The translations under genes were made by a program, and so were the position numbers. 18,500 nt of DNA. Origin: Rhizomucor pusillus (lineage: Eukaryota; Mucoromycota; Mucoromycetes; Mucorales; Lichtheimiaceae). The notes under the pieces were generated by a model. The model was not told where the DNA came from, searched no databases, and saw only the letters and a list, made by a program, of their open reading frames with translations. The stretch lies in the NCBI GenBank assembly GCA_900175165.2, contig FWWN02000362.1, forward strand, positions 1 to 18,500, written 5' to 3'. Below, in pieces: positions 1 through 8,588 of the stretch (positions are counted from its first letter, which is position 1; every line of letters begins with the position of its first letter).

Positions 1-170
1 AAAAAAAAGAACGGTAAAAAATTGCGCTCCTTCAAGACAAATATTATCTATTAAACTTAATACTTCCTTTCTTCTTTTTTTGCAACAACAGCACGCATAC
101 TTTCTTTTTGCTTCTTGACAAAGTATAGCAGTAACGATAAGCGGAAAAGAGTTGCATGCGCCCGATGCAA
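1..170. other. 3' flank of the PP5 gene
   Basis: Non-coding. It starts with an A run and holds T-rich stretches. On the minus strand it is the downstream flank of the phosphatase gene, whose stop codon is at 171-173. No convincing open frame or RNA gene is visible. Confidence 0.5.
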
Positions 171-2397
171 TTACATGCCGAGGATACCACTAAATTGGCT
201 AGCATACTGCATAGGTCGTACCTGAGGATGCGGCTACCGTGACCACATGAGTTACAGCATTCATCAACATGGAAATCATGCAGCGCTACTTACTACAGCC
301 TCGAAGGTTACATAGTCTAACTTCATGTCCGGTGTAATGTTGATTAATGCACCCTTATTTCCGACAGTGTCGCTGTGTGTACAAGCAATTTAGTCCCTGC
401 CTCCTCCCTCCTTTGAAACATACACAACATCGATGACGACGACGACGACGCTTACCAGTAGTTGGGCGCGGAAAATACTGTGACGCATTTACCGTCGTGC
501 TCTATAACGTAACCGTTCTCCTTGACCTCGTGACTACGTATCAGCATGTCTATGTTTGGGAATGAAAATGATTAGCCACAATTTATCTATATCGACTAAT
601 AACAGTGATAATCTTACCCAAGTTGTTTCGCTCTAAAAAGTTCTTGGTCACATCGGGGCCAAATTGAATGCCAACTCCTCGTTTGCTCGCTCCTCTGCCC
701 GGTTCTGGTTGAGGATCGGACCACAGCAACTCGCACATGAGCCCTTCTGTGCCTGGCTGCCGCGTCGCCAATCTGTCGATCTTCCGTATATCGTCGAGTG
801 TCACATCGTCTCTTGAAAATAGACCTCCGTGCACAACCAGGATCTTGTTCTGGATCACATGTGCCAACGGAAGAGCGTTAAAAGTCTCAGAGAACAACTA
901 GATTGTCTTCAGTACCTATTTTCTTCACGATATCCCTTCTTTTTTACTTACTTTGAACATCATTTCGCTAAATTTAGCCTTGACTTCTCCTTCGAAACCG
1001 TAAACCTTATTCATGTTATCGGTCTCGTGGTTGCCTCGGGCAAGATATAAACGCTCTGGGTATAGCCACTTGTATGCAAACAACGTAAGGATTACTTCTA
1101 CTGAGAAACTGCCACGGTCTACAAAATCGCCGTTGAAGAGGTAGGAATGGTTCTCGTCCGGATAGCCGTTCGTCTCGAATATGTTGATGAAATCGTAGAA
1201 TTGACCTTCAAAAAAGAAATCAGTAAAGAGAGTCCGCCTATATATTTTTACAGATTTTCTTTTTACCGTGGACGTCACCGCAAACTGTAAGCTTGCCGTC
1301 CTTGGGGACGGTCAGATCAATAAGTGACGGTGCCTCCATCATAATCTTGCGAACTGCCAAAATGATCTTTGCAACACAGTGAGTAAGAAGACTGGGTAGG
1401 TCATCAATTGTCTTTTTTTTCCGTACCATGAATGCGTATTTCTTGTGAATCTTCTTTTGATCCTTGAAACGTTGGATCATTTGCTGCACAAATTCCTTCG
1501 TGATCTGCTTCGTGCTATCATCAATTTTCGGACCGTCGTAAGATGCCTCGACAGCTACACCGCGTTGTTAAATCGAGTTTTCTGTATCACTTTAATTGCA
1601 CTTTAACGTACTCAAATCGTCCGGATCCAAGGAATCGGCGACGCTGGGTGTTCGATCATCGTGCTATAAATTTTCAATCTGCCTTTAGGATATCCATCTC
1701 ATCATTATCGCCACATCAGTCCAGTAGTACCTCAATTGCCTTTTCAAACTCGATGCGTTTGACGATCTTTTGGCACTCGTCTAGCTTCTGCTTTGCATCC
1801 TTATCGCCTGGTGCCTTTTTGCACACCTAGAGAAAAATTGCATGATTTTTAACTTTCAAAATTAAAAGCGGTGTACGAGTGATCCAACTACCCACCACTT
1901 TGAGATCCTTCAGCGCGTCCTTGAACTTGCCGAGCGCCATGTTGGCGGATGCTCTTCTGTAGTTGGCCTATTGCTCTTGTTAATACCTTTACCAGCAAAC
2001 TTTTTCCCTTTTTTTACACTAACCTTGACCAGTGAAGGATCTATTTTGAGTGCAGCGTCCGCATCTCTGAATGCAACGAAAAGAAAGGTCATTAGAGAAA
2101 CCAAGAAGTAACAATAGACAAGTTTGATAGCATACGCAATGGCGTAACCGTAGGATTCAAGCTTCAAGTGGCAAAAGGCTCGGTTGGTGTAGTATGCAGC
2201 GACATTGGGATTCAGATCGATGGCTGCAGTGTACTTTTCGATCGCCTCGGAGAATCGTTTGGCTAATGTATACACATTGTAAGAATGGCGAAAACGAACG
2301 AGAGCTGAATGCAATGTTTACCGGCAAAGAGCTTGTTAGCTTCTGTCTTGATTTCTTCAGCCTTGATCCGGTTTTCTTCTGACACGGTGGTCGACAT
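171..2397 (-). CDS. PPT1: Serine/threonine protein phosphatase 5 (PP5/Ppt1), TPR plus PPP catalytic domain
   Basis: Removes phosphate from Ser/Thr residues of client proteins; in this family the TPR domain docks on Hsp90 and inhibits the catalytic domain. Thirteen exons join in frame to about 483 aa: 2397-2322, 2262-2136, 2066-2024, 1967-1896, 1826-1731, 1663-1612, 1554-1427, 1366-1267, 1205-952, 897-618, 549-456, 372-294, 221-171. Human PP5 is 499 aa, so it is full length. The N-terminal third is TPR ([16 protein letters not shown] is typical). The metal and active-site motifs of PPP enzymes are all present: CGDVHG, GDFVDRG, RGNHE, VHGG, RSHEVK and SAPNYC. The start at 2397 gives [10 protein letters not shown] directly before the first TPR helix and follows a CT-rich leader. 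The last two exons give FEAV joined to VRPMQYA, shorter than the usual AVPHPNVKPM tail, so the final junction is the least certain. Confidence 0.95.
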
Positions 2398-2421
2398 GTT
2401 CGAAAAGGAAAGAGAGAGAGA
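2392..2421 (-). promoter_or_regulatory. CT-rich leader element at the PP5 start codon
   Basis: On the minus strand a CT repeat leads into TTTCCTTTTCGAAC and then directly into the PP5 ATG. Nearly the same string, with one substitution and one single-base gap, recurs upstream of the small secreted peptide gene at 4504-4531. Pyrimidine-rich tracts close to the transcription start are common in fungal promoters. The gene-specific role is inference. Confidence 0.4.
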
Positions 2422-3066
2422 AAAAGTTTCAAACGAAGACCGACGACGACAATGACAAGCATGTGTGGGGTAAAATGTGATAATCAGGAAGAGAGAGAGA
2501 GATATTGACTTTTCGCTGGTGATCTTGCTCTCTTATTGAACCAGATACGATAGCCTGGCCATCATTTTTAAATTACAATTCCTGTCATTTATTAAATCTA
2601 TCATGCAAAAAGATTTAGGTCGCTGACAATGTAATGCTTGAGCTCTAGAAAAATCTGACCAGCATCGGAAAGCAAGATTCCTTTTGGAAATTAGCAACCG
2701 TACGGTCCACTGTTCAAAGATTGCACGCTTCGATATTGATAGCTAGTCTACATTGATTAAGCAACCGCAATCTATATACAATGATACGCTGAATTGCCCC
2801 ATGAAGTTGGATCATGCATCAAAGAAACAGCAACTGATAATGTTGATCACGATCGAGCGTCTCTTCATATTCCAAATCCAATTATATTAAATCCTTGGGA
2901 ATTGCAATACTGCCTTGTTGAAGTGACAAAAATGACCATATGTACAATTTTGTCGCGGAGCACTTGCCTTTACATTGCAGTGGGCCTTTTTTATGTAGTA
3001 GTCTACCAGACTACCAAAATCCTGACGTCGGTCTTTTTTAATCAATGTCTTCCTCCTTCCTGCTCA
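2398..3066. other. Divergent intergenic region between PP5 and the MBIP-like gene
   Basis: Probably holds both promoters. GA-rich tracts at about 2404-2424 and 2488-2504 are the CT-rich leader of PP5 read from the plus strand. No clear TATA box was found for either gene. The frame of the MBIP-like gene stays open upstream to an ATG at 2794. Those 91 codons include a hydrophobic stretch and do not resemble the rest of the protein, so I treat them as non-coding. Confidence 0.4.
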
Positions 3067-4080
3067 ATGTCAGATCTCAAAGAATCAACGGTATCGTGGC
3101 AACAGGAATTCAGCGAGTTCTTTCGCGGCATTGGACTTTTGGAAACAAGCAAATGCTTCGATTCAGAGCTCGCAGTGCTTTCACAATACAACAGAGAGCG
3201 AATACCCGGTGAGCTGGAGAAGCTTGTCGACAAGCTGCTGCGATCGCTGGAGCAACACGTCGAAGCCAAAGAGACCATGCTAGATAACCCTAAAGCGCCC
3301 ATTGATGAAAATAAATTGTTGTATACCGGTAAACGGAAACGCACCGAGGAAGACGACGACGACGAACAAGAACGCATAAAGCGGATGGACAGCGAGCAAG
3401 TGCAGATCCGTGCAACGCAGAGCGAAATGCAGCAGCGGATAGATACATTTATACAGGCGAAGCGGCAGGAAGTGGATGCCAGCAACCGCGCAGAGTTTTT
3501 GAGTCGGCCTGATCCGTCGAGTGCAGACGTTACGTGCGCGCGCACGGATGCACGAGAAATCAATCGAAATATACAAATGAAACTGGATATTGTCAACAAC
3601 GAAGACGGACCACTTGCGAGATCGCTGCTGTCGTCAAGCGACCATGTTCGAATAGGCGAGCAGCCATCATCAGTGTCCTCGTCATCGTTGTCAAGCAACA
3701 AAAACCAGCACGAAGGAGCCATCGAAAGAATCAAAAACATTGAACAGCACCTGAACGTCTCGTTTGACGCGGACGCGCAGCCGCCATTTTCACTGTATGA
3801 ACGCATCAAGATACTCGAGGACACGTTGATGGAAATTGAACGGAAACATCCAAAATGGGCTGCTGTCTACTTTAACCAACCTAATCGCACATTCCCCCCG
3901 CCTCCCCCCGAAATACTTATCAATCGACCTGGGAATAACAACAACAACAATAAAGGCGCCGCCTACGTTGCAACGCAAGCAGCACCCCAGCAAACGCTCC
4001 TACGAACAACAGGCCGCGCCAACTCCTCACTCACCCGGGCTGTTATTGAGCAGCTCAACCGACAACGGCAAACCTTTTGA
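3067..4080 (+). CDS. MBIP-like coiled-coil protein (MAP3K12-binding inhibitory protein family)
   Basis: Intronless, 337 aa from the ATG at 3067 (MSDLKESTVSW); an in-frame ATG at 2794 would add 91 unrelated-looking residues. In order: a helical N-terminus (EFSEFFRGIGLLE, about residues 12-25), a basic-acidic patch TGKRKRTEEDDDDEQE near 87-102 that could act as a nuclear signal, a charged coiled coil, the motif CARTDARE near 155, a Ser-rich linker, then IKNIEQHLN and LYERIKILEDTLMEIE at about 220-260. It ends in a Pro-rich and poly-Asn tail. The CARTDA motif and the paired short helical segments resemble animal MBIP, a non-catalytic subunit of the ATAC histone acetyltransferase complex. That match is from memory of the family. 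If wrong, it is simply an unassigned nuclear coiled-coil protein. The long open frame on the opposite strand (3042-3824) is a Ser-rich shadow. Confidence 0.6.
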   Translation: MSDLKESTVSWQQEFSEFFRGIGLLETSKCFDSELAVLSQYNRERIPGELEKLVDKLLRSLEQHVEAKETMLDNPKAPIDENKLLYTGKRKRTEEDDDDEQERIKRMDSEQVQIRATQSEMQQRIDTFIQAKRQEVDASNRAEFLSRPDPSSADVTCARTDAREINRNIQMKLDIVNNEDGPLARSLLSSSDHVRIGEQPSSVSSSSLSSNKNQHEGAIERIKNIEQHLNVSFDADAQPPFSLYERIKILEDTLMEIERKHPKWAAVYFNQPNRTFPPPPPEILINRPGNNNNNNKGAAYVATQAAPQQTLLRTTGRANSSLTRAVIEQLNRQRQTF

Positions 4081-4310
4081 GACATCATACATGAAACCCT
4101 GCATAATTTTGGTCGGTTTACCAACAGTAAAATACATTTTTATGTATATGTATGTATATGTCCATGCGCTGTTTTATTTTCATATACGGAGAGAAGATGT
4201 GCAACCTCCTCGTTGTAGCTATTGGTACACAAGAAACATAAAGAACACACGCTGATGTACAACAGGATGGGGGGGTTGAAGAAATGCAAAGCGGCTGCTG
4301 CTTCCTGAAT

Positions 4311-4463
4311 TTAATGTGGTCTGCAGAGCGGTGAACGGTCGTCTCGGGCTTCGATGAGGCAGGCCGCAAAGTCGGGTTTGGGTGCGGGCGCAGATTCAAC
4401 GCAAACGATAATAAGCAGAAGCAAGAGCAAAGCGGCAGGTAGCAGGCGTGCGTTGTTGAACAT
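4311..4463 (-). CDS. Small secreted peptide, 50 aa, two cysteines
   Basis: Single exon, 50 codons plus TAA. The ATG sits in ACAACCATG, a strong fungal context. Residues 1-24 are a textbook signal peptide: MFNNARLLPA, a run of leucines and isoleucines, then VCVES. The predicted mature part of about 26 residues begins APAPKPDF and carries two cysteines separated by 11 residues (the second followed by RPH), which could close one disulfide loop. A TATA box lies at 4603-4610, about 140 nt upstream, followed by a CT-rich leader, so the gene has its own promoter. No dibasic Kex2 site is visible in the mature part. I do not recognise the family. It could be a secreted signal or defence peptide, but no function can be assigned. 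Confidence 0.6.
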   Translation of the reverse strand: MFNNARLLPAALLLLLLIIVCVESAPAPKPDFAACLIEARDDRSPLCRPH

Positions 4464-4503
4464 GGTTGTTATCTTTGCTGAGTAAACGAGAAAGAACGAG
4501 TGG

Positions 4504-4531
4504 CGACAAGTTCGAAAAGAAAGAGAGAGAT
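4504..4531 (-). promoter_or_regulatory. CT-rich leader element of the secreted peptide gene
   Basis: On the minus strand a CT tract runs into TTTCTTTTCGAACTTGTCG, 41 nt before the peptide ATG. It matches the PP5 leader at 2392-2421 almost base for base. It probably lies in the 5' UTR, just downstream of the expected transcription start near 4575. Confidence 0.4.
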
Positions 4532-4602
4532 AGAGAATACAGTAGCTGATAGAGAGAAAGGGAAAAGAAAAAATGCCCCTCCTTGCTGAAATTTTAGCAG
4601 AG

Positions 4603-4610
4603 TTTATATA
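4603..4610 (-). promoter_or_regulatory. TATA box of the small secreted peptide gene
   Basis: The minus strand reads ACATATATAAACTC. The TATATAAA core is about 140 nt upstream of the ATG at 4463, and CT-rich sequence follows, as expected around a fungal transcription start. Confidence 0.55.
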
Positions 4611-5104
4611 TGTAGGCGTGCAGCAGCAGGTGATATTACGAACCGACGTGGTTGAGTCTTTTACCCCGCTACGACTAGCGCGTCCATCCCCAACATGGGC
4701 ATTGCAACCTCCTTATTTTTTCATTCATAGCTAGACCCAGCAGCGAGCTCGGACCTTGCACTAAAATGGCATGCCCTCCATCCACTGGCCGGTTGTCTCG
4801 TAGCAGCACATGATAGATGCATTTGGTTTGTTCTCGAACTTGATTTTAATTGTCTTGCTTGGCATTATTCGTTGCTTCCCCCCCCCCGGGCGGCCTAGAA
4901 CTCTTCTGACGGCTAATGATACAACGTTACACTGACGATGAGGGCGCATGCTGATCGTGGAAAGAGAGCAGCAGTCGACTTTGTGAATACGACGACCTTT
5001 AGGGGGGTTGCTGGAGGCGCCATTGCTAACGAAAAAGGGTTACAGGGTGTGCCTTGCTCCAAATGTTCCAAAGACGGTCAGATGTTTCATTGTCTTTTTC
5101 ATTG

Positions 5105-5146
5105 TCTATCTCTCTCTCTCTCTCTCTCTCTGTCTGTCTGTCTGAC
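5105..5146. repeat. CT microsatellite followed by TGTC repeats
   Basis: About twelve TC units pass into three to four TGTC units, flanked by unique sequence. Simple-sequence repeat; no sign that it is part of a gene. Confidence 0.8.
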
Positions 5147-5938
5147 TGTTGCGCAAACACCCCCTTATCTCCATTGTTGTCGCATCCCGGGCGGCCATGT
5201 GCGCTCTGCTCTGCATGCAGCTTGCCTTCGTGCTGAATGTGATAAAAGCTATTCTCAGCTAAGCAGTGACGCCAATGTTGACACATCTCGAAGATCTTTG
5301 GCGCACGTTATTACTTGCATCAAAAGCAATTCCGGAATTCCAGGCACGACGACTCATTGGTTTTAAAAATAGTAGTGAGCATTTCGCCCCCACTACCATA
5401 CTTTAAGCCGTAAATGCTTCCACCACGACGAGAAAGAACCAGCACATCGTTTCGACATTTTCAGGAACGAGAGCTGCTGGGCGAATCATGTTACCGCCAC
5501 TCATGCTCTCTCTCTCGCGCGCGCGCTCTCGTGTTCCTTTTCACCGACGAGGGAATGAGAGCGTGCCTCGCATCCAAATTTGTTGCTCGCATGAATAGTT
5601 GGAACAATGTCGGAATTGGGCCCTTGCTTGTCTGACAACAATCAATTTGCAGATGCGAACAAACAACCTTCGTTCTTGTTTCCAGGTTTCGCAGACGTCG
5701 TCCTTTTTCAGTGTCATTGGCAGGATGAAAGAAAACACGCTAGCTACAGGAATTAGAATCTAAGAACCGCTGACAACTTTGTGCTTTTAGAACAACGGAC
5801 GCGTATCCAATCTCCACCACGCTTTGCGCCCCCTCCATCGTAAAAAGTGTTGGAGTTGTCAGTAATGATGAGCATAACATATGCCCGTCATGTTGGACTT
5901 TGAGATAATGAAAAAAATGATGGAGATTTACAAAGAGA

Positions 5939-8524
5939 ATGGTGCATTTCTTGAAACAGTTTCCTTTTACGAACATGCATAATAAAGCGATAGGAATTTT
6001 ACTATTGCTTGCAATTGCGTTGCAACAAGGATGCAATGGCTACATTGCGGATCTGAAACTGCACGTGTGCGACTCTTCACAGTACGCGTGCCCGACGTAC
6101 CCTGGATACCAGCGGATACCGATAGATCTCAACCAAGGCACCGGTCTCGAGTCAGTGTACCTTGACGTCAAGGAAGGAGACGAGAGCGACGCAATCACTG
6201 GCTTGACAGTTGTCCAGGGAAAATCGTCATTGCGTTCCTGGACGTGCCTTGATACCGACTTGAACTACGGAGCAGCGGCGCAAGACAAAGAACTTTATTT
6301 GTGCTATACAAAAGATAAAAGTTCATTGTCTCCGGCAATAACTTCCATCATTGTCAAGACAGGCACGCATCCCGTCGTCGCTGCAGAGTACATACGCGTC
6401 CCCATCAACTTGAACAACGGTGTTGGTGGCGAATCGATTTACCTGTTTTACAGTCAGGAGGACGGCCCGAAAGGTTCTTACATTTTCGCATATTCCTCTT
6501 CCTAAAACTCAGTATTGTTGTATCATAGATCCGATCACCGCTATTACTGCAAAGGCGTGTTTCACAGATAATTGCTACCTTGAAGTATGCCACGACAGAC
6601 CTATTGGTTTGTGTTGATTGTTGACTGACATAAAACAACCAGGGATGGGAAAGAGTCGAAAAGGATGTGAACGAAGGTGTCATTGTCGGTATGCGCGTGT
6701 ATCTATTCTACCAGCGAATCAAGGGACATCCGCCGGTAACAGAGTGGGCTATCCTTACTTCTTTATTTCACCGCTTGTCTTCTCACATTTACACGGAAAA
6801 GCGTGGTTGTCATTTTAGACGATCAGACGCCACCGGAAGGCTACGTAAAAGTAGACGTGGATTTGAACACAGCAACCATCCGGGGAGCATCGATCCATCT
6901 AGACTACAAGGTATCGGACGACCCCACCGACGACGAACTTCAGACAGCGATCCAGGAACTAGCGATTGAGTATGGCCATGCATCGGTTGTTCCGTTTGGA
7001 TGGGAGAAAATCCCTGTAGATTTAAACAGCGGGAACAACGCAGATGATGGATTTGGCGAGCCTACGTTCCTAACTATCCGCAGAGGCTACACAAGTAAAT
7101 AAAATGGCCATGCTGCGTCAGGTATTAAAACATTGACCTTCCCGTTAGCGCTCCCAAAAACACCAAAGCTGGCGTTCAACAGCGACGGCAATTTCAAGAT
7201 ATTGCAGCTAGCGGACTTGCATTTCACGAACGAGGAGGGCAAGTGCCGTGACATCCCCGTAGATGCAAGTTTCGGATGCAATAACTTGGTACTGTCTGTC
7301 GAAGAAGCAGACTGACATTCATATTTAGATGGAATGTCACGGAGATAGCACCACTCTAGATCGGATAAACAAGCTCCTGGATTTGGAGCAACCTGATCTA
7401 GCCGTGTTTACTGGCGACAACATCGACGGTGGAGGTATGCGTACATATTCAAGCTTTTACCGTGCCAATTTAAATAATTGAGAAATGGCTTACTCGTGCT
7501 AGGTGTAAGTGATGCTCGAGCGGCTACATTCAAGTTTGCAGAACCAGTTATTAAACGCAAAATACCGTGGGTCAGTTTTTTCTTTTGCACAACAAGCAGG
7601 TCATCGTTTGATCCAACATTTAATAAAAATTCTATTTAGGCCGCTATCTTTGGAAACCACGATGACGAGAACGACTTGACGCGAGAAGAGTTGTATCAGG
7701 TTATCCATCGTATGCCGTACTCTGTCAGCAAGCGGGGACCGCTTCAAGTTTCCGGTGTTGGCAACTATGCGCTGCAAATATTCTCCAAGAAGAATGACGA
7801 TGATGACACGTAAGTTGTTTAACTCACTTTGGAACTGTTGAGAGATTATATCGTTCACCTGTGCGACCACCAGATACCATGCCTTTACGCTTTACTTTGT
7901 TGACTCGGGCGCTTATACGAACGAATCAAAGCAAGAATACGATCACATCAAGCAGGACCAGCTCGAATGGCTGCAAAGAACATCGGCGTCGTTTGAAGCC
8001 AAGAACAACAAGCCGAACGCGTTGGCATTCTTTCATATTCCAATATGGGAATACAATGATTATGAATCGGCGAACCCAAAGCTGGGCAGCAAACGAGAGA
8101 AAGTATCGAGTCCAAGTCAAGGAGCAGCAAAGGTCCTGGAAACTTTGAAAACAAGTAAGGAGCAATTCTTGCTTTCTGATCTAAAGAAACACGTTGGCGG
8201 TACTGATCCTCATTTCCAGTGGGCGACGTCCGGGCAACAGGCTGGTAAGTGCTAAAAAGAAAAAGACTTGCTCGCCAAGTATGCTTTTCTAACTTATACC
8301 TCGTCAGTGGCCACGATCACGTCAATGACTACTGTCTAGATAGAGAAGGGTTGTATCTCTGCTACGGAGGCGGGCTCGGTGTCGGCGGGTACGGCGCCTC
8401 TCATCTTGGCTGGCCACGACGAGCCAGAGTGTGGCAATTAAGTGCGTGGGGCGAAAGGATAGAAACGTGGAAAAGACTCGACAATGATGATATGACAATG
8501 GTTCATTTTCAGACGCTGTATTAG
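5939..8524 (+). CDS. DCR2: Secreted Dcr2/Sia1-like calcineurin-type phosphoesterase with N-terminal beta-prism repeats
   Basis: Metallophosphoesterase of the Dcr2/Sia1 (purple-acid-phosphatase-like) group. Eleven exons join in frame to about 663 aa: 5939-6473, 6529-6584, 6643-6743, 6802-7094, 7149-7288, 7329-7434, 7503-7570, 7640-7809, 7874-8154, 8220-8244, 8308-8524. A signal peptide or anchor (IGILLLLAIAL) follows the second in-frame ATG at 5975, an equally likely start. Residues about 40-325 hold five copies of an IP(I/V)DLNxG...xIYLxY unit like the MABP/Vps62-type beta-prism. The catalytic half has every metal-binding motif: LADLHF, GDNID, GNHDDE, FFHIPIWEY and GHDHVND. Yeast Dcr2 acts in cell-cycle control and lowering of the unfolded-protein response; transfer of that role here is inference. 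The gene converges on POP1. The exon 4-5 junction uses a 54-nt intron rather than a 27-nt alternative. Confidence 0.88.
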
Positions 8525-8588
8525 ATCCAAGAAGAATGGCTGGTTCTATTATTTACACGCGAATAACAATAAAAAATGCTAATAACAA
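8525..8588. terminator. Shared 3' region of two convergent genes
   Basis: Only 64 nt separate the two stop codons. AT-rich, with AATAAA at 8568-8573 on the plus strand just before the POP1 stop. The minus strand carries only AT-rich near-matches. The two mRNAs probably overlap in their 3' ends. Confidence 0.5.

Larger units (their letters stand above)
4464..5938. other. Gene-poor region between the peptide gene and the phosphoesterase gene
   Basis: Apart from the peptide promoter (about 4464-4650) I see no supported gene. Open frames here are short, without signal peptides or family motifs, and several are carried by simple repeats. It holds a C10 run at 4878-4887, a CT microsatellite at 5105-5146, and a CT/CG alternation at about 5507-5530. 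The right part should contain the promoter of the phosphoesterase gene, but no clear TATA box is visible. Short upstream ATGs occur at about 5908-5920. Confidence 0.4.

Noticed and set aside
2794..3066. N-terminal extension of the MBIP-like protein by 91 codons
   Set aside because: Contains a membrane-like stretch and composition unlike the rest; the ATG at 3067 gives a natural soluble start. The open frame is probably chance.
3042..3824. 260-codon open frame on the minus strand
   Set aside because: Antisense to the MBIP-like gene, Ser/Cys-rich, no promoter or motif; a shadow of the real gene's codon use.
4761..4949. 62-codon minus-strand open frame
   Set aside because: Runs through a C10 tract, no signal peptide or family likeness, no promoter.
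5026..5286. Open frames across the CT microsatellite
   Set aside because: The coding look comes from repeated Ser-Leu or Arg-Glu codons produced by the simple repeat.
7095..7121. 27-nt intron in the phosphoesterase gene ending at GCGTCAG
   Set aside because: Too short for splicing. The acceptor at 7148 gives a 54-nt intron with a TTGAC branch-like site and also keeps frame.
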